Origin: an uncultured Eubacteriales bacterium | Lineage (GTDB): Bacteria > Bacillota > Clostridia > Christensenellales > Aristaeellaceae | Length of the DNA stretch: 13,231 nucleotides | NCBI GenBank assembly: GCA_900550955.1 | Contig: URUF01000050.1 | Span: 1-13,231, forward strand | Direction: 5' to 3' | Part shown: positions 1 through 7,395 of the stretch, in pieces | How the letters are laid out: every line of letters begins with the position of its first letter | How positions within the stretch are numbered: position 1 is the stretch's first letter | The notes under the pieces: model-generated | Told to the model about the DNA's origin: nothing | What the model saw: the letters and a program-made list of their open reading frames with translations, nothing else | Database searches by the model: none | Made by a program: the position numbers and the translations under genes

Positions 1-29
1 TGCAAGGCAGGTTTTCGGTTTGTTTCAAA

Positions 30-61
30 GCTTTGCGGCCGGCATATGCCGGCCGCAAAGC
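30..61 (-). terminator. Perfect 32-bp inverted repeat after the channel gene
   Basis: Positions 30-61 form a perfect palindrome with 16-nt arms (arm GCTTTGCGGCCGGCAT), which would fold as a very stable hairpin with a short central loop. It lies 15 bp beyond the stop codon of the minus-strand channel gene, where a terminator is expected. On the minus strand the stem is followed by TTTGAAACAAACC rather than a clean T-run, so as an intrinsic terminator it is imperfect. It may act in both directions or simply block 3'-exonuclease decay. Confidence 0.5.
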
Positions 62-76
62 GCATTCATCCGGCCG

Positions 77-3073
77 TTAGGCCGTAAAGGTTCCGGATTG
101 CGGGGAGGCGGGCTCCTGCCGGCCGTCCCCGGCCTCGTCCAGCTCCATGCCGGAGGCGGCAAACGCCTCCGCGATTCGCTTCTCCTCGGGCGTAGGCGGC
201 ACGCTGCCCAGGTTTTCCGCCTTATAGCGATCCAGGAACAGCTTGATCTCGCGGTTAAGCTCGCGGGTGATGCGGGTACGGTCGCTTTCCTTGCACTGCA
301 CGGTCACGCGCAGCACCACGGACGCGTCGCCGCCCATGGATTCGATGCCCTCATAGTAGGGGCCGCCCACAATATCGGGCAGGCGGTCGCGCAGGCGGCT
401 AAACTCCTGCTCCAAAAGCGCCTCCAGCTTCTCCAGCGATTCGCCGCTGGGCACGCTGATATTGCACGAGGTGTAGGAGTACTGGCGGGTCATGTTCACA
501 ACGCCGGAGATGGCGGAGTTGCGGAAGATCTTCACATCCTTGCCCGGGCTTTGGATCTTGGTTGTGCGGATGCCAATTTCCTCCACAACGCCGCGCCAGC
601 CGTCAATGGTTACGATGTCGCCCACGCGGAAGTCGCCCTCAAACACAATGAAGATACCGGCCACGATATCGGCGATCAGGCTTTGCGCGCCCAAGCCGAT
701 GATAGCGGTCAAAATGCCCAGCGAGGCAAGGATGGCGCCGGAATCCACACCGAAGAACTGCAGGCTGTAAAAGATACCCGCCACGATTGCCGCATACTTG
801 ATGAAGCTTTCCAGCAGGCGGCCAATGGTTTCGATACGCGCGCCAAAGTTGCGCGTGGATACCTGGATAGCCATGCGAAGCACTGTGGAAATAACCACAA
901 TCTCCAAAAGCACCGTAAGCACATAGGAGGCGGAGAAGATATTGGGGGCCTTTTCCCAGCGCTGCGAAAGGATATAGGAAAGGATGGAGGTGGAATCATA
1001 CGTGCCGCGGTTGGCGCTAATCCACCAGAACAGCGCCACGGCTACGATGGCCAGCACCGCGTAAATTACGCGTTTCATCTTTTGGGCGGCGCCCAGCTCG
1101 CTCCAGGGCAGCGCATCGCCGCCCCACCGGCTGGAGGCCGTTTGCGTTTTCCGCTTACGGCCGCTTTCCGTAGTCGCTTCATAATAGGCCGCGTTGCGCG
1201 CGGCGGTTGGGGCGGGCTTGCTTTCAGCGGGCTTTTCATCCTTGGGGATGCGCACCGTGAGCGCGGCGATAATCATCAACACCACCAGGCTGGACAGCGT
1301 AGCGATTACCGTCATGGACAGGCAGCTGGCGTTTACCGCCTGGTCGGGCACGGCCACAAATAGGAACGTGTCGCCATGCTTGAGGGAGGTGACAAAGCAG
1401 CTTTCGCCATTGAGGGTTTGCCAGCCGGTATAGGCGTCCACCATGGCGCTTTCCGTCAGGCCATAGTCGGAGGCGGGGCTGCCGATGAGCGCCTTGTCGG
1501 GGCAGTAAACGATGGCGCCGGTTTCCTTATCCACGGCGAAAAGGATGCCGCCGTTCTCCACGGCAATTGTGGAAAGCACGTTGCTAAGCCCCGTGGTTTG
1601 CAGGCGCTCGGCCAGGCTGCTGGGCAGCAGGCCAAGCTGCACCATGCCTTCCGCGTCCAGGCGCTTAACGCCCACGTACTGGATCAGGTTATGCTCCACG
1701 GTGTCATCCTGTTGCAAATCCTGCACGATAATGTCCTTGTAGCCCTTCAGGATGTTCCAGAACTCATAGGACTGGTCGGTTTCCTCGGTGCTGAGGACAA
1801 AATCCTTATACACGGTGTTGGTGGCCACGGTGCGGCCGCGCTTATCAAACACGTACAAAGCGGCCACCTGCGCCCTTTCGGCCAGGTCCGTCACGCCCTG
1901 GCCGCTCACAAGGGCGGGGTTGTAGGCAAGGCTCCAGGCGATGTTCTGCGCGCGGCGCGCATACTCGCTTTCAAAATCGCTGGTGAGCTCCTCAATGCGC
2001 GCGTCGTTCTCGGCCAAAATCTGCTCCACATCGTTGAGCTTGGTTTCCGAAATCACGCGCTGGCGGGAAATGGCGGCCAGGAACTGCGTGTAATACGTAA
2101 GGGCAAAGATCAGGATGATGCCCACAACCGCCACGCTGCGCACGCTCGCCAGCACGGAACGGTTGGCGCAGTACTTTTTGCCAATATCCACATACTGCTG
2201 GTTATCCAGCCGGCCCGCCGCGGCGTCCTGGCGGATGAACAGGCCGTAAAGCATGATGAGCACCACGATGATGACGAACACGGCGAGCGCCGCCCATACC
2301 GAGGTGGTGGTCGCGTCCATCAGCTCGGTTTCGCTTACCAGGGCGATAAAGAGGTATTCCTCCGTTGCCTGGCGGCAGTTGGCAAACCAACGCGCGCCAT
2401 CTATCGTTACCCAGCCGGAGAAGCCCTCCGAGGGCGTCACGCTCATGCCAAGCGCGCTTACGGGCTGGCCAATCAGGCTTTCGTCGCGGGCATAGGCGAT
2501 GGTGTTATCCACCGTATTCACAGCCGCCACATAGCCGCCCGTGCCCACCTTGACGGTGCGCAGCGAATAAGCGGGCGTGAAGCGCGGGTCCTGCTTTTCC
2601 ATCATCTGGCTGCTTTCGCGGCCGCCCACAACAAAGGAGCCGTCCTTGCGCACAGCCAGGTAGTAGCATATATCGCCGATGGTTACGAAGGGGTGGGGAT
2701 CCTCGCCGCGCTGATAGGCCAGCAGGCGGGCAAACCCGTCGGTTTCCAAATCGGTGGCGCTGCCGTTTACCGAAGCGGTCACCTTGCCGGTAGCGTCGGT
2801 CAGGTACAAAACGGCCAGGTTCCACTCGCCGGCCATGGCCTTGAGGTCGGGCTCGCCTTCCGCGGGCGGGTTATCCAGCAGAAAGGCGATGGTATCCACC
2901 TGCGCCATAATGAAACGGTCGTAGGTATCCCAATCCGTTTCCGCGTCGTTGGCGTTTTGCTCCATGCGCTGGCAGGCGATATCCAGCTTTGTTTCCGAGT
3001 TGGTGAGCTGGCGCTTCATGGCGTAGGAGGATTGCGCATAGTTCAGCAGCGCGAACAGCAGCACAAAGCCCAC
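77..3073 (-). CDS. Tandem Cache-sensor MscS-type mechanosensitive channel
   Basis: Predicted inner-membrane channel of about 998 residues, far longer than minimal MscS (about 290). Numbering from the GTG at 3073: hydrophobic start 1-15, extracytoplasmic Cache-like region A about 20-252, TM 258-280, TM 310-332, Cache-like region B about 336-580, TM 585-607, a charged low-complexity linker 610-650, then TM segments near 667-687, 713-735 and 757-777. The MscS pore helix (about 781-811, LGILTAIIGLGAQSLIAD) and beta domain (GDIVTIDGWRGVVEEIGIRTT, about 818-838) follow, then a cytoplasmic alpha/beta domain to about 950. A and B look like an internal duplication: each starts with R..xSETKL after a TM and ends with a G.P...G[ML]...GW..(I/L)(D/N)G block. 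MscS proteins release solutes under membrane tension; gating or modulation by a ligand bound to the Cache domains is my inference. GTG 3073 is the first usable start in frame and has only a weak ribosome binding site. The natural start appears to be ATG 3130, interrupted by a TAA (separate entry). Confidence 0.88.
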   Translation of the reverse strand: MGFVLLFALLNYAQSSYAMKRQLTNSETKLDIACQRMEQNANDAETDWDTYDRFIMAQVDTIAFLLDNPPAEGEPDLKAMAGEWNLAVLYLTDATGKVTASVNGSATDLETDGFARLLAYQRGEDPHPFVTIGDICYYLAVRKDGSFVVGGRESSQMMEKQDPRFTPAYSLRTVKVGTGGYVAAVNTVDNTIAYARDESLIGQPVSALGMSVTPSEGFSGWVTIDGARWFANCRQATEEYLFIALVSETELMDATTTSVWAALAVFVIIVVLIMLYGLFIRQDAAAGRLDNQQYVDIGKKYCANRSVLASVRSVAVVGIILIFALTYYTQFLAAISRQRVISETKLNDVEQILAENDARIEELTSDFESEYARRAQNIAWSLAYNPALVSGQGVTDLAERAQVAALYVFDKRGRTVATNTVYKDFVLSTEETDQSYEFWNILKGYKDIIVQDLQQDDTVEHNLIQYVGVKRLDAEGMVQLGLLPSSLAERLQTTGLSNVLSTIAVENGGILFAVDKETGAIVYCPDKALIGSPASDYGLTESAMVDAYTGWQTLNGESCFVTSLKHGDTFLFVAVPDQAVNASCLSMTVIATLSSLVVLMIIAALTVRIPKDEKPAESKPAPTAARNAAYYEATTESGRKRKTQTASSRWGGDALPWSELGAAQKMKRVIYAVLAIVAVALFWWISANRGTYDSTSILSYILSQRWEKAPNIFSASYVLTVLLEIVVISTVLRMAIQVSTRNFGARIETIGRLLESFIKYAAIVAGIFYSLQFFGVDSGAILASLGILTAIIGLGAQSLIADIVAGIFIVFEGDFRVGDIVTIDGWRGVVEEIGIRTTKIQSPGKDVKIFRNSAISGVVNMTRQYSYTSCNISVPSGESLEKLEALLEQEFSRLRDRLPDIVGGPYYEGIESMGGDASVVLRVTVQCKESDRTRITRELNREIKLFLDRYKAENLGSVPPTPEEKRIAEAFAASGMELDEAGDGRQEPASPQSGTFTA

Positions 3074-3118
3074 AACCGCAATGGCCGCCGTTATGAAAAG
3101 ATGTTTGGATGAGCTTTT

Positions 3119-3145
3119 TTATGAGGACATACCCGAACCCCCTCC
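3119..3145 (-). other. Consensus start site interrupted by in-frame TAA
   Basis: On the minus strand, a GGAGGGGG ribosome binding site (3145-3138) is followed after 7 nt by ATG (3130-3128), TCC, TCA and then TAA (3121-3119). The frame is the same as the channel gene: 3130 minus 3073 is 57 nt, 19 codons. The 15 codons after the TAA read KSSKHLFITAAIAVV and run straight into the hydrophobic start GFVLLFALLNYA, giving one full-length transmembrane helix. The helix starting at GTG 3073 would have only about 13 residues. The upstream codons therefore look like the ancestral N-terminus, cut by a nonsense codon at position 4. Alternatives are a three-codon upstream minicistron with reinitiation, or a sequencing error next to the A-rich stretch. 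Confidence 0.7.
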
Positions 3146-3160
3146 GTTTTGGCAAGCGAT

Positions 3161-3178
3161 TTTATAACTGTAACAGTT
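3161..3178 (-). promoter_or_regulatory. Operator-like palindrome with possible -10 box
   Basis: AACTGTAACAGTT (3166-3178) is a perfect 6+1+6 palindrome upstream of the channel gene. On the minus strand it abuts TATAAA (3166-3161), a plausible -10 box about 31 nt before the ATG at 3130. No convincing -35 box is visible at the right spacing. The position would suit a dimeric repressor, but no regulator is encoded nearby to suggest an identity. Confidence 0.3.
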
Positions 3179-3205
3179 TAACACCATTTTTCTTCCATTT
3201 CAATG

Positions 3206-3245
3206 AAAAAATATAGCGGCCGCATGCAATCCTGCACGCGGCCGC
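3206..3245 (-). terminator. Intrinsic terminator after the citrate-synthase-like gene
   Basis: Arms 3233-3245 and 3216-3228 pair over 13 bp around a 4-nt loop when read on the minus strand, with one G-U wobble that is a mismatch on the other strand. The stem is followed on the minus strand by TATATTTTTT. It lies 8 bp after the stop codon of the minus-strand gene at 3253, so it ends that operon and separates it from the channel gene. Confidence 0.85.
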
Positions 3246-3252
3246 CGGGGCT

Positions 3253-4647
3253 TTACCTGCTCTTATGGAACAAAAGCCGCTCATAGCGCTCCAAATCGGA
3301 ATCGCGCACCATAATTTCCAGCTCCTCGTCGCCCATTACGGTGTTGCGGCCCTGGGCGTAGAGGGCGTCCACCTTTTCCTTTACGGCGGTCACCAGCGCG
3401 TCCTGCTTATCCAGCACATGCTCGCCTTTGAGGCGGAAGTAGCTGTTCATCCAGTGGGCGATGCCCGCAAGGCCGCTGTGGCTGTCCACCGCCACGCTGG
3501 CGGGGCGGTTTAACAGGGCCGAGGTATCAAAGATGTTGTAAATTTCCTCGTCCTTAAGCATGCCGTCGGCATGGATGCCGGCGCGGGTCACGTTGAAGTG
3601 GCGGCCCACAAACGGCTGGCGCGGGCTGATTTCAATGCCGATCTCGCGCTCCATATACTCGGCGATTTCGGTAACGGCGGTTAAATCCATGCCGCCGGCG
3701 TCGCCGCGCAGGGCCTGGTACTCAATGGCCATGGCCTCCAGCGGGCAGTTGCCGGTGCGCTCGCCAATGCCCAAAAGCGAGCAGTTTACGCTGGAGCAGC
3801 CATACAGCCACGCCGTTCCCGCGTTGGATACCACCTTATAAAAATCGTTATGCCCGTGCCATTCCAGCTGCTCGGAGGGGATTTGCGCATAGTGGTTGAG
3901 GCCGTAGATGATGCCGGGCACGCTGCGGGGCAGCGCCGCGCCGGGATAGCTTACGCCGTAGCCCATGGTATCGCACGCGCGCACCTTGATGGGCAGCCCG
4001 CTTTCCACCGCCAGGCGCATAAGCTGCTCGGCAAAGGGCAGCACAAAGCCGTAAAAATCGGCGCGGGTGATGTCCTCAAAGTGGCAGCGCGGCACGATGC
4101 CCTGCGCCAGGGCGGCTTTCACAATGCCCAGATATTTGTCCATGGCCTTGGCGCGGGTAAGGTGCATCTTTTTGAAGATGTGGTAATCGCTGCACGAAAC
4201 CAGGATGCCCGTTTCCCTGACCCCGGCGGCCTTGACGAGCTTAAAATCGTTCTCGTTGGCGCGTATCCAGGTGGTAATCTCCGGATAGCGCAGGCCCAGG
4301 GCCTGGCAACGCTCCAGCGCCTCGCGGTCCTTATCCGTATAGAGGAAGAACTCGCTTTGCCGGATCAGCCCCTTGGGGCCGCCCAGGCGGCTTTCCAGCT
4401 TAAAAAGATGCTCGATCTGCTTGGGCGTAAAGGGGCTTACGCTCTGCTGCCCGTCGCGGAAGGTGGTATCCGTCATCCAGATTTCGGCGGGCATGTTCAC
4501 GGGCACCAGGCGGTTGTTGAAGGCGATTTTGGGGATGGACTGGTAATCAAAAATCTCGCGGTACAGGTTTGGCTGCGCAACGTCCTGCAAGTCGTACTGG
4601 TATTTGGACTGCATAAGCTGGTTGGTTTTTTTGCTGAATTCAAGCAC
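3253..4647 (-). CDS. Re-citrate synthase / homocitrate synthase family enzyme
   Basis: 464-residue cytoplasmic enzyme of the DRE-TIM metallolyase superfamily, which condenses an acyl-CoA with a 2-oxo acid. Visible signature elements are TTFRDGQQ (61-68; Arg64, Asp65 and Gln67 bind substrate and metal), the metal-binding WHGHND (263-268; His264, His266), GIGERTGN (293-300) and RAGIHADG (355-362). The overall pattern, with the long N-terminal lead-in and the SVSPFTPKQ stretch, resembles the (Re)-citrate synthases known from Clostridium kluyveri and other anaerobes more than ordinary LeuA; this judgement is from memory. The reaction would then be acetyl-CoA plus oxaloacetate to citrate, the entry to 2-oxoglutarate and glutamate in strict anaerobes. 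The GTG start overlaps the aminotransferase stop by 8 nt and has GAGGG 3 nt upstream and AAGGAG further up, so translational coupling is likely. Alternatives are homocitrate or isopropylmalate synthase. Confidence 0.75.
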   Translation of the reverse strand: MLEFSKKTNQLMQSKYQYDLQDVAQPNLYREIFDYQSIPKIAFNNRLVPVNMPAEIWMTDTTFRDGQQSVSPFTPKQIEHLFKLESRLGGPKGLIRQSEFFLYTDKDREALERCQALGLRYPEITTWIRANENDFKLVKAAGVRETGILVSCSDYHIFKKMHLTRAKAMDKYLGIVKAALAQGIVPRCHFEDITRADFYGFVLPFAEQLMRLAVESGLPIKVRACDTMGYGVSYPGAALPRSVPGIIYGLNHYAQIPSEQLEWHGHNDFYKVVSNAGTAWLYGCSSVNCSLLGIGERTGNCPLEAMAIEYQALRGDAGGMDLTAVTEIAEYMEREIGIEISPRQPFVGRHFNVTRAGIHADGMLKDEEIYNIFDTSALLNRPASVAVDSHSGLAGIAHWMNSYFRLKGEHVLDKQDALVTAVKEKVDALYAQGRNTVMGDEELEIMVRDSDLERYERLLFHKSR

Positions 4648-5848
4648 CGTCCCTCAGCTCCTTTACAAAGGCCGCAATGCGGCCCAGCCCCTCGCGGATA
4701 TTCTCCATGGAGGTGGCGTAGCTAAGCCTGCAATAGCCCTCCTCCAGGAAAGCCGCGCCGGGCACCACGGCCACGTGCGCGTGTTCCAGCAGGCACTCGG
4801 CAATAACGGTGCTGTTTTCAAGCACGGTATCGCCAAAGCGCTTGCCAAGCAGGCCCTTGACGTTCATCATCACGTAAAACGCGCCGTGGGGCATGCCGCA
4901 GCTAAGGCCGGGAATGGCGTTGATCAGGGAAACGAGCACGTTGCGGCGCTCCTCAAAGGCCTGGCGCATGGTTTCCACGCAATCCTGGGGCATGGTAAGG
5001 GCCACGGCGGCGGCGTGCTGCGCGGGCGCGTTGGGGCCGGAGGTGGCCTGGCTCTGGTAATTGGTCATGCCCTTGATGATATCGCTTGGGCCCGCCGCGT
5101 AGCCGATGCGGAAGCCCGTCATGGCGTAGGACTTGCTGACGCCGTTGATTAGGATGGTGCGCTTTTTGATTTCCTCGCCCAGGGTGGCGATGCTCACATG
5201 CTTGCGGCCGTCGTAGATGAGCTTTTCGTAAATTTCGTCGGCGATGATATAAAAATCGTACTTCACGGCCAGGCTGGCCAGCGCCTCCAGCTGCCCGCGC
5301 GTCCAGATGCAGCCGTTGGGGTTGGAGGGCGTGTTCAAAATAAACGCCTTGGTGCGCGGGGTAATGGCGGCCTCAAAATCCTCCATGGAGGGCAGGAAGC
5401 CCTGTTCCTCCGGGCAGTTGATAAACACCGGCACGCCGCCCGCCATGCGCACGATCTCGGGATAGCTTACCCAGCAGGGCTTATCCACCAGCACCTCGTC
5501 GCCGGGGTCCAGAATGGTTTGGAAGGCGTTGTAAAGCGCGTGCTTTGCGCCGTTGCACACGATGATTTCATTGCGCCCATAGGTAAGGCCGTGATCCTCC
5601 TTGAGGCGGCGGATGATGGCGTCGCGCAGCTCCAGCGTTCCGGCCACGGGCGTATAGCGGGTCATGCCCTTGTCCATGGCTTCCTTCACGGCGTCGCGGA
5701 TAGGCTCGGGCGTGTCAAAATCCGGCTCGCCCGCGGCAAAGCCGATCACGTTTACACCCTCGCTGCGCAGCGCCTTGGCCCGCGCGTCCATAGCCAGCGT
5801 GGCGGACGGCGCGATCGCGCTGCATTTTTGGGAAATTCCAAGCGGCAT
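4640..5848 (-). CDS. Class I aminotransferase, aspartate aminotransferase-like
   Basis: 402-residue PLP-dependent, cytoplasmic aminotransferase of fold type I, subgroup I-gamma (AspB-like). Key residues visible: NTPSNPNG (172-179, Asn176), IIADEIYE (201-208, Asp204 and Tyr207), the PLP lysine in GVSKSYAMTGFRIGY (236-250, Lys239; Arg247 binds the phosphate) and CRLSYA with Arg374 for the substrate carboxylate. Length is normal for the family. The start is ATG 5848 because AGGAGG lies 8 nt upstream and because the family consensus begins here; the same frame stays open to 6691 but that part is not protein-like. Likely reaction: aspartate plus 2-oxoglutarate to oxaloacetate plus glutamate, though specificity cannot be read from sequence. 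It is the first gene of a two-gene operon with the Re-citrate-synthase-like gene, whose substrate would be oxaloacetate. Confidence 0.9.
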   Translation of the reverse strand: MPLGISQKCSAIAPSATLAMDARAKALRSEGVNVIGFAAGEPDFDTPEPIRDAVKEAMDKGMTRYTPVAGTLELRDAIIRRLKEDHGLTYGRNEIIVCNGAKHALYNAFQTILDPGDEVLVDKPCWVSYPEIVRMAGGVPVFINCPEEQGFLPSMEDFEAAITPRTKAFILNTPSNPNGCIWTRGQLEALASLAVKYDFYIIADEIYEKLIYDGRKHVSIATLGEEIKKRTILINGVSKSYAMTGFRIGYAAGPSDIIKGMTNYQSQATSGPNAPAQHAAAVALTMPQDCVETMRQAFEERRNVLVSLINAIPGLSCGMPHGAFYVMMNVKGLLGKRFGDTVLENSTVIAECLLEHAHVAVVPGAAFLEEGYCRLSYATSMENIREGLGRIAAFVKELRDGA

Positions 5849-5966
5849 GGCAAATTCCTCCCCCACAGGGCCAAACGGCCCGTCAAATGAAAAAAACCGG
5901 CGTTCATCCTGCAAATTCCGCAAGCCCCGCGAAACGGCGCGGACATTTTCCGCAGGCGCAGGCATG

Positions 5967-5995
5967 ATTATATCATATTTATTTTTCGCCGTAAA
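5967..5995 (-). promoter_or_regulatory. Sigma-A-type promoter of the aminotransferase operon
   Basis: On the minus strand, TTTACG (5995-5990) is followed after exactly 17 nt by TATAAT (5972-5967), with an extended -10 TG one base before it (TGATATAAT). It lies about 120 nt before the aminotransferase ATG, leaving an untranslated leader of about 110 nt with no clear riboswitch. Confidence 0.65.
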
Positions 5996-6102
5996 GTGCA
6001 ATGCGCCCGCTTTGCGGGCTTTCCCGCTATTTTTTCTAAAAATGAATTTTTGAAGCAAAAAATTTGCATTTTTCTTTTTACAATTCGCAGCATTTTCCTC
6101 TG

Positions 6103-6130
6103 TTTCAAACGGGGCGGAATATGGTATGAT
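6103..6130 (+). promoter_or_regulatory. Promoter of the thioredoxin-like/ccdA operon
   Basis: TATGAT (6125-6130) preceded by TGG makes an extended -10 box. TTTCAA (6103-6108) lies 16 nt upstream as a weak -35. The start codon at 6167 is 36 nt downstream, with AAGGAGG at 6151-6157. Confidence 0.55.
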
Positions 6131-6166
6131 GAAAGTACTAAACTTTGCGCAAGGAGGACGCCCCGC

Positions 6167-6694
6167 ATGAAACGAACCGTCGCCCGGCTTTTGTGCCTGC
6201 TTATGTGCTTCATGGCCCCGCTCGCCCCCGTTTCCGCCCTGGCCGAGGCGGAGCAAGCCGCGCCCGCCAACGTGATTGAGCTGATGAAAACCTATACCCG
6301 GCTGGACCTTTCCCCCTACGAGGGCAAGGCCATCTTCCTGAACTTTTTTACCGAATGGTGCTATTACTGCATGCAGGAGATGCCCGATATCAAAACCATG
6401 TACGATACCTACGACCCCGACGGGCTGCAAATCGTGCTGGTGCATGTGTGGGACGGCGAGGACGCCTCCAACACCGAAAGCGTGAAAAAGGCCCACGGCC
6501 TGGAGGCGTTGACCTTTTTTGAGGACGAGGATTTGCTGGTTTCCCGCCTGGTGGGTTTGCAGGGCTACCCCGCCAGCCTGTTTGTAAACAAGGACGGCAC
6601 CCTGGCCGCCGGGGCCAACTACGCGCTTAGCTGGGAGCAGCTTTCCGCCCAGCTGGACGAAATGGGCGTTGCCAGAAGGGCGGACGCGCAATGA
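6167..6694 (+). CDS. Secreted TlpA-like thioredoxin-family protein
   Basis: 175-residue thiol-disulfide oxidoreductase expected to act outside the membrane. Residues 1-26 form a Sec signal peptide: KR near the start, hydrophobic core LLCLLMCFMAPLAP, and a signal peptidase I-type site around SALA/EAE; no convincing lipobox. The thioredoxin fold follows, with active site WCYYC (64-68, Cys65 and Cys68) after the strand AIFLNFF, and the cis-proline in GYPASLF (Pro135). WCxxC with an acidic tail suggests a reductase of the TlpA/ResA kind rather than an oxidase. ATG 6167 was chosen because AAGGAGG lies 9 nt upstream and the signal peptide starts there; the open frame extends to 5996 without protein-like content. 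The stop overlaps the ccdA start (ATGA), so the two are translationally coupled and CcdA very likely keeps this protein reduced. Confidence 0.88.
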   Translation: MKRTVARLLCLLMCFMAPLAPVSALAEAEQAAPANVIELMKTYTRLDLSPYEGKAIFLNFFTEWCYYCMQEMPDIKTMYDTYDPDGLQIVLVHVWDGEDASNTESVKKAHGLEALTFFEDEDLLVSRLVGLQGYPASLFVNKDGTLAAGANYALSWEQLSAQLDEMGVARRADAQ

Positions 6695-7395
6695 CCGGCC
6701 TATTGAACACGGCGCCCCAGGCCATGTCGCTGTGGGCCATGCTGGGCGGGGGGATGCTGGCCTTTGTATCGCCTTGCGTGCTGCCCATGCTGCCCGTGTA
6801 CGCTATGTACCTGATGGGCGGGGATAAGGACGCGCCCGGCCGCCTAAGGGTGGCGCGCCGTTGCCTGGGCCTTGTATGCGGCTTTGTTACGCTGTTTACG
6901 CTGATGGGCGCGGGCGCGGGCTCGCTGGGCGCGCTGCTCAAAAACGCCGACCGCAGCACGCTTAACCTGGTAACCGGCGTGACGATGGTGTTCTTTGGCG
7001 TATGGATGCTGGATATCATCCATATCCCCACGCCGGCCATGCCAGGCTGGCTGCAAAGCCGCCAGCCCAGCATGAGCGGCTTTTTCGGCTCGTTTTTATT
7101 TGGGCTGCTCATCGCCGTTTCCTGGACGCCCTGCCTTACCCCCGTGCTGGCCAACGCGCTTGTGCTGGCCGCCAGCGCGGATAACGCCACCATGTGGACG
7201 GGCGTTGCGTCGCTGGCGGTATTCGCGCTGGGGCTGTGCCTGCCCATGCTGGCGGTGATGCTTATGTACCAATGGCTCAAGGGGGCGCTGCGCTGGCTCA
7301 GGCTGCATCAGCTGCTGATACGCCGCCTGGGCGGCGCGCTGATGATCGCCTACGGGCTGTACCTGGCGGCGGGGGCCCTGCGTATTTTGCCGTAG
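6691..7395 (+). CDS. ccdA: CcdA/DsbD-type membrane electron transporter
   Basis: 234-residue polytopic membrane protein with about six transmembrane helices that moves electrons from cytoplasmic thioredoxin across the membrane to extracytoplasmic thioredoxin-like proteins. The two conserved redox cysteines lie in FVSPCVLPMLPVY (Cys29, helix 1) and SWTPCLTPVL (Cys148, helix 4), both in the characteristic Pro-rich family motifs. Length is normal for CcdA. The start overlaps the stop of the upstream thioredoxin-like gene by 4 nt (ATGA). No cytochrome c maturation genes are seen in the window, so the electrons probably serve the neighbouring TlpA-like protein or other disulfide repair rather than c-type cytochromes; that is inference. 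Confidence 0.92.
   Translation: MTGLLNTAPQAMSLWAMLGGGMLAFVSPCVLPMLPVYAMYLMGGDKDAPGRLRVARRCLGLVCGFVTLFTLMGAGAGSLGALLKNADRSTLNLVTGVTMVFFGVWMLDIIHIPTPAMPGWLQSRQPSMSGFFGSFLFGLLIAVSWTPCLTPVLANALVLAASADNATMWTGVASLAVFALGLCLPMLAVMLMYQWLKGALRWLRLHQLLIRRLGGALMIAYGLYLAAGALRILP

Larger units (their letters stand above)
5849..6166. other. Divergent intergenic region
   Basis: A 318-bp, comparatively AT-rich gap between the minus-strand aminotransferase and the plus-strand thioredoxin-like gene. It holds the two opposing promoters described separately and a hairpin GCCCGC-TTT-GCGGGC at 6005-6019, followed on the plus strand by a stretch with TATTTTTT. No credible gene was found inside it. Confidence 0.7.

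Noticed and set aside
20..3112. Long plus-strand open frames (20-1363 and 1376-3112) opposite the channel gene
   Set aside because: They are antisense to a clearly recognisable MscS protein, lack ribosome binding sites and have His/Gln/Gly-rich compositions typical of GC-rich shadow frames.
3850..5890. Plus-strand open frames opposite the synthase and aminotransferase genes
   Set aside because: They lie antisense to two genes with complete catalytic motifs; no domain or start signal of their own.
5996..6166. Upstream start for the thioredoxin-like gene
   Set aside because: It would include the promoter and has no ribosome binding site; the signal peptide and AAGGAGG fix ATG 6167.
5849..6691. 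N-terminal extension of the aminotransferase by 281 residues
   Set aside because: The frame is open but crosses the promoter region and runs antisense to the thioredoxin-like gene; the family N-terminus and a strong ribosome binding site fix the start at 5848.
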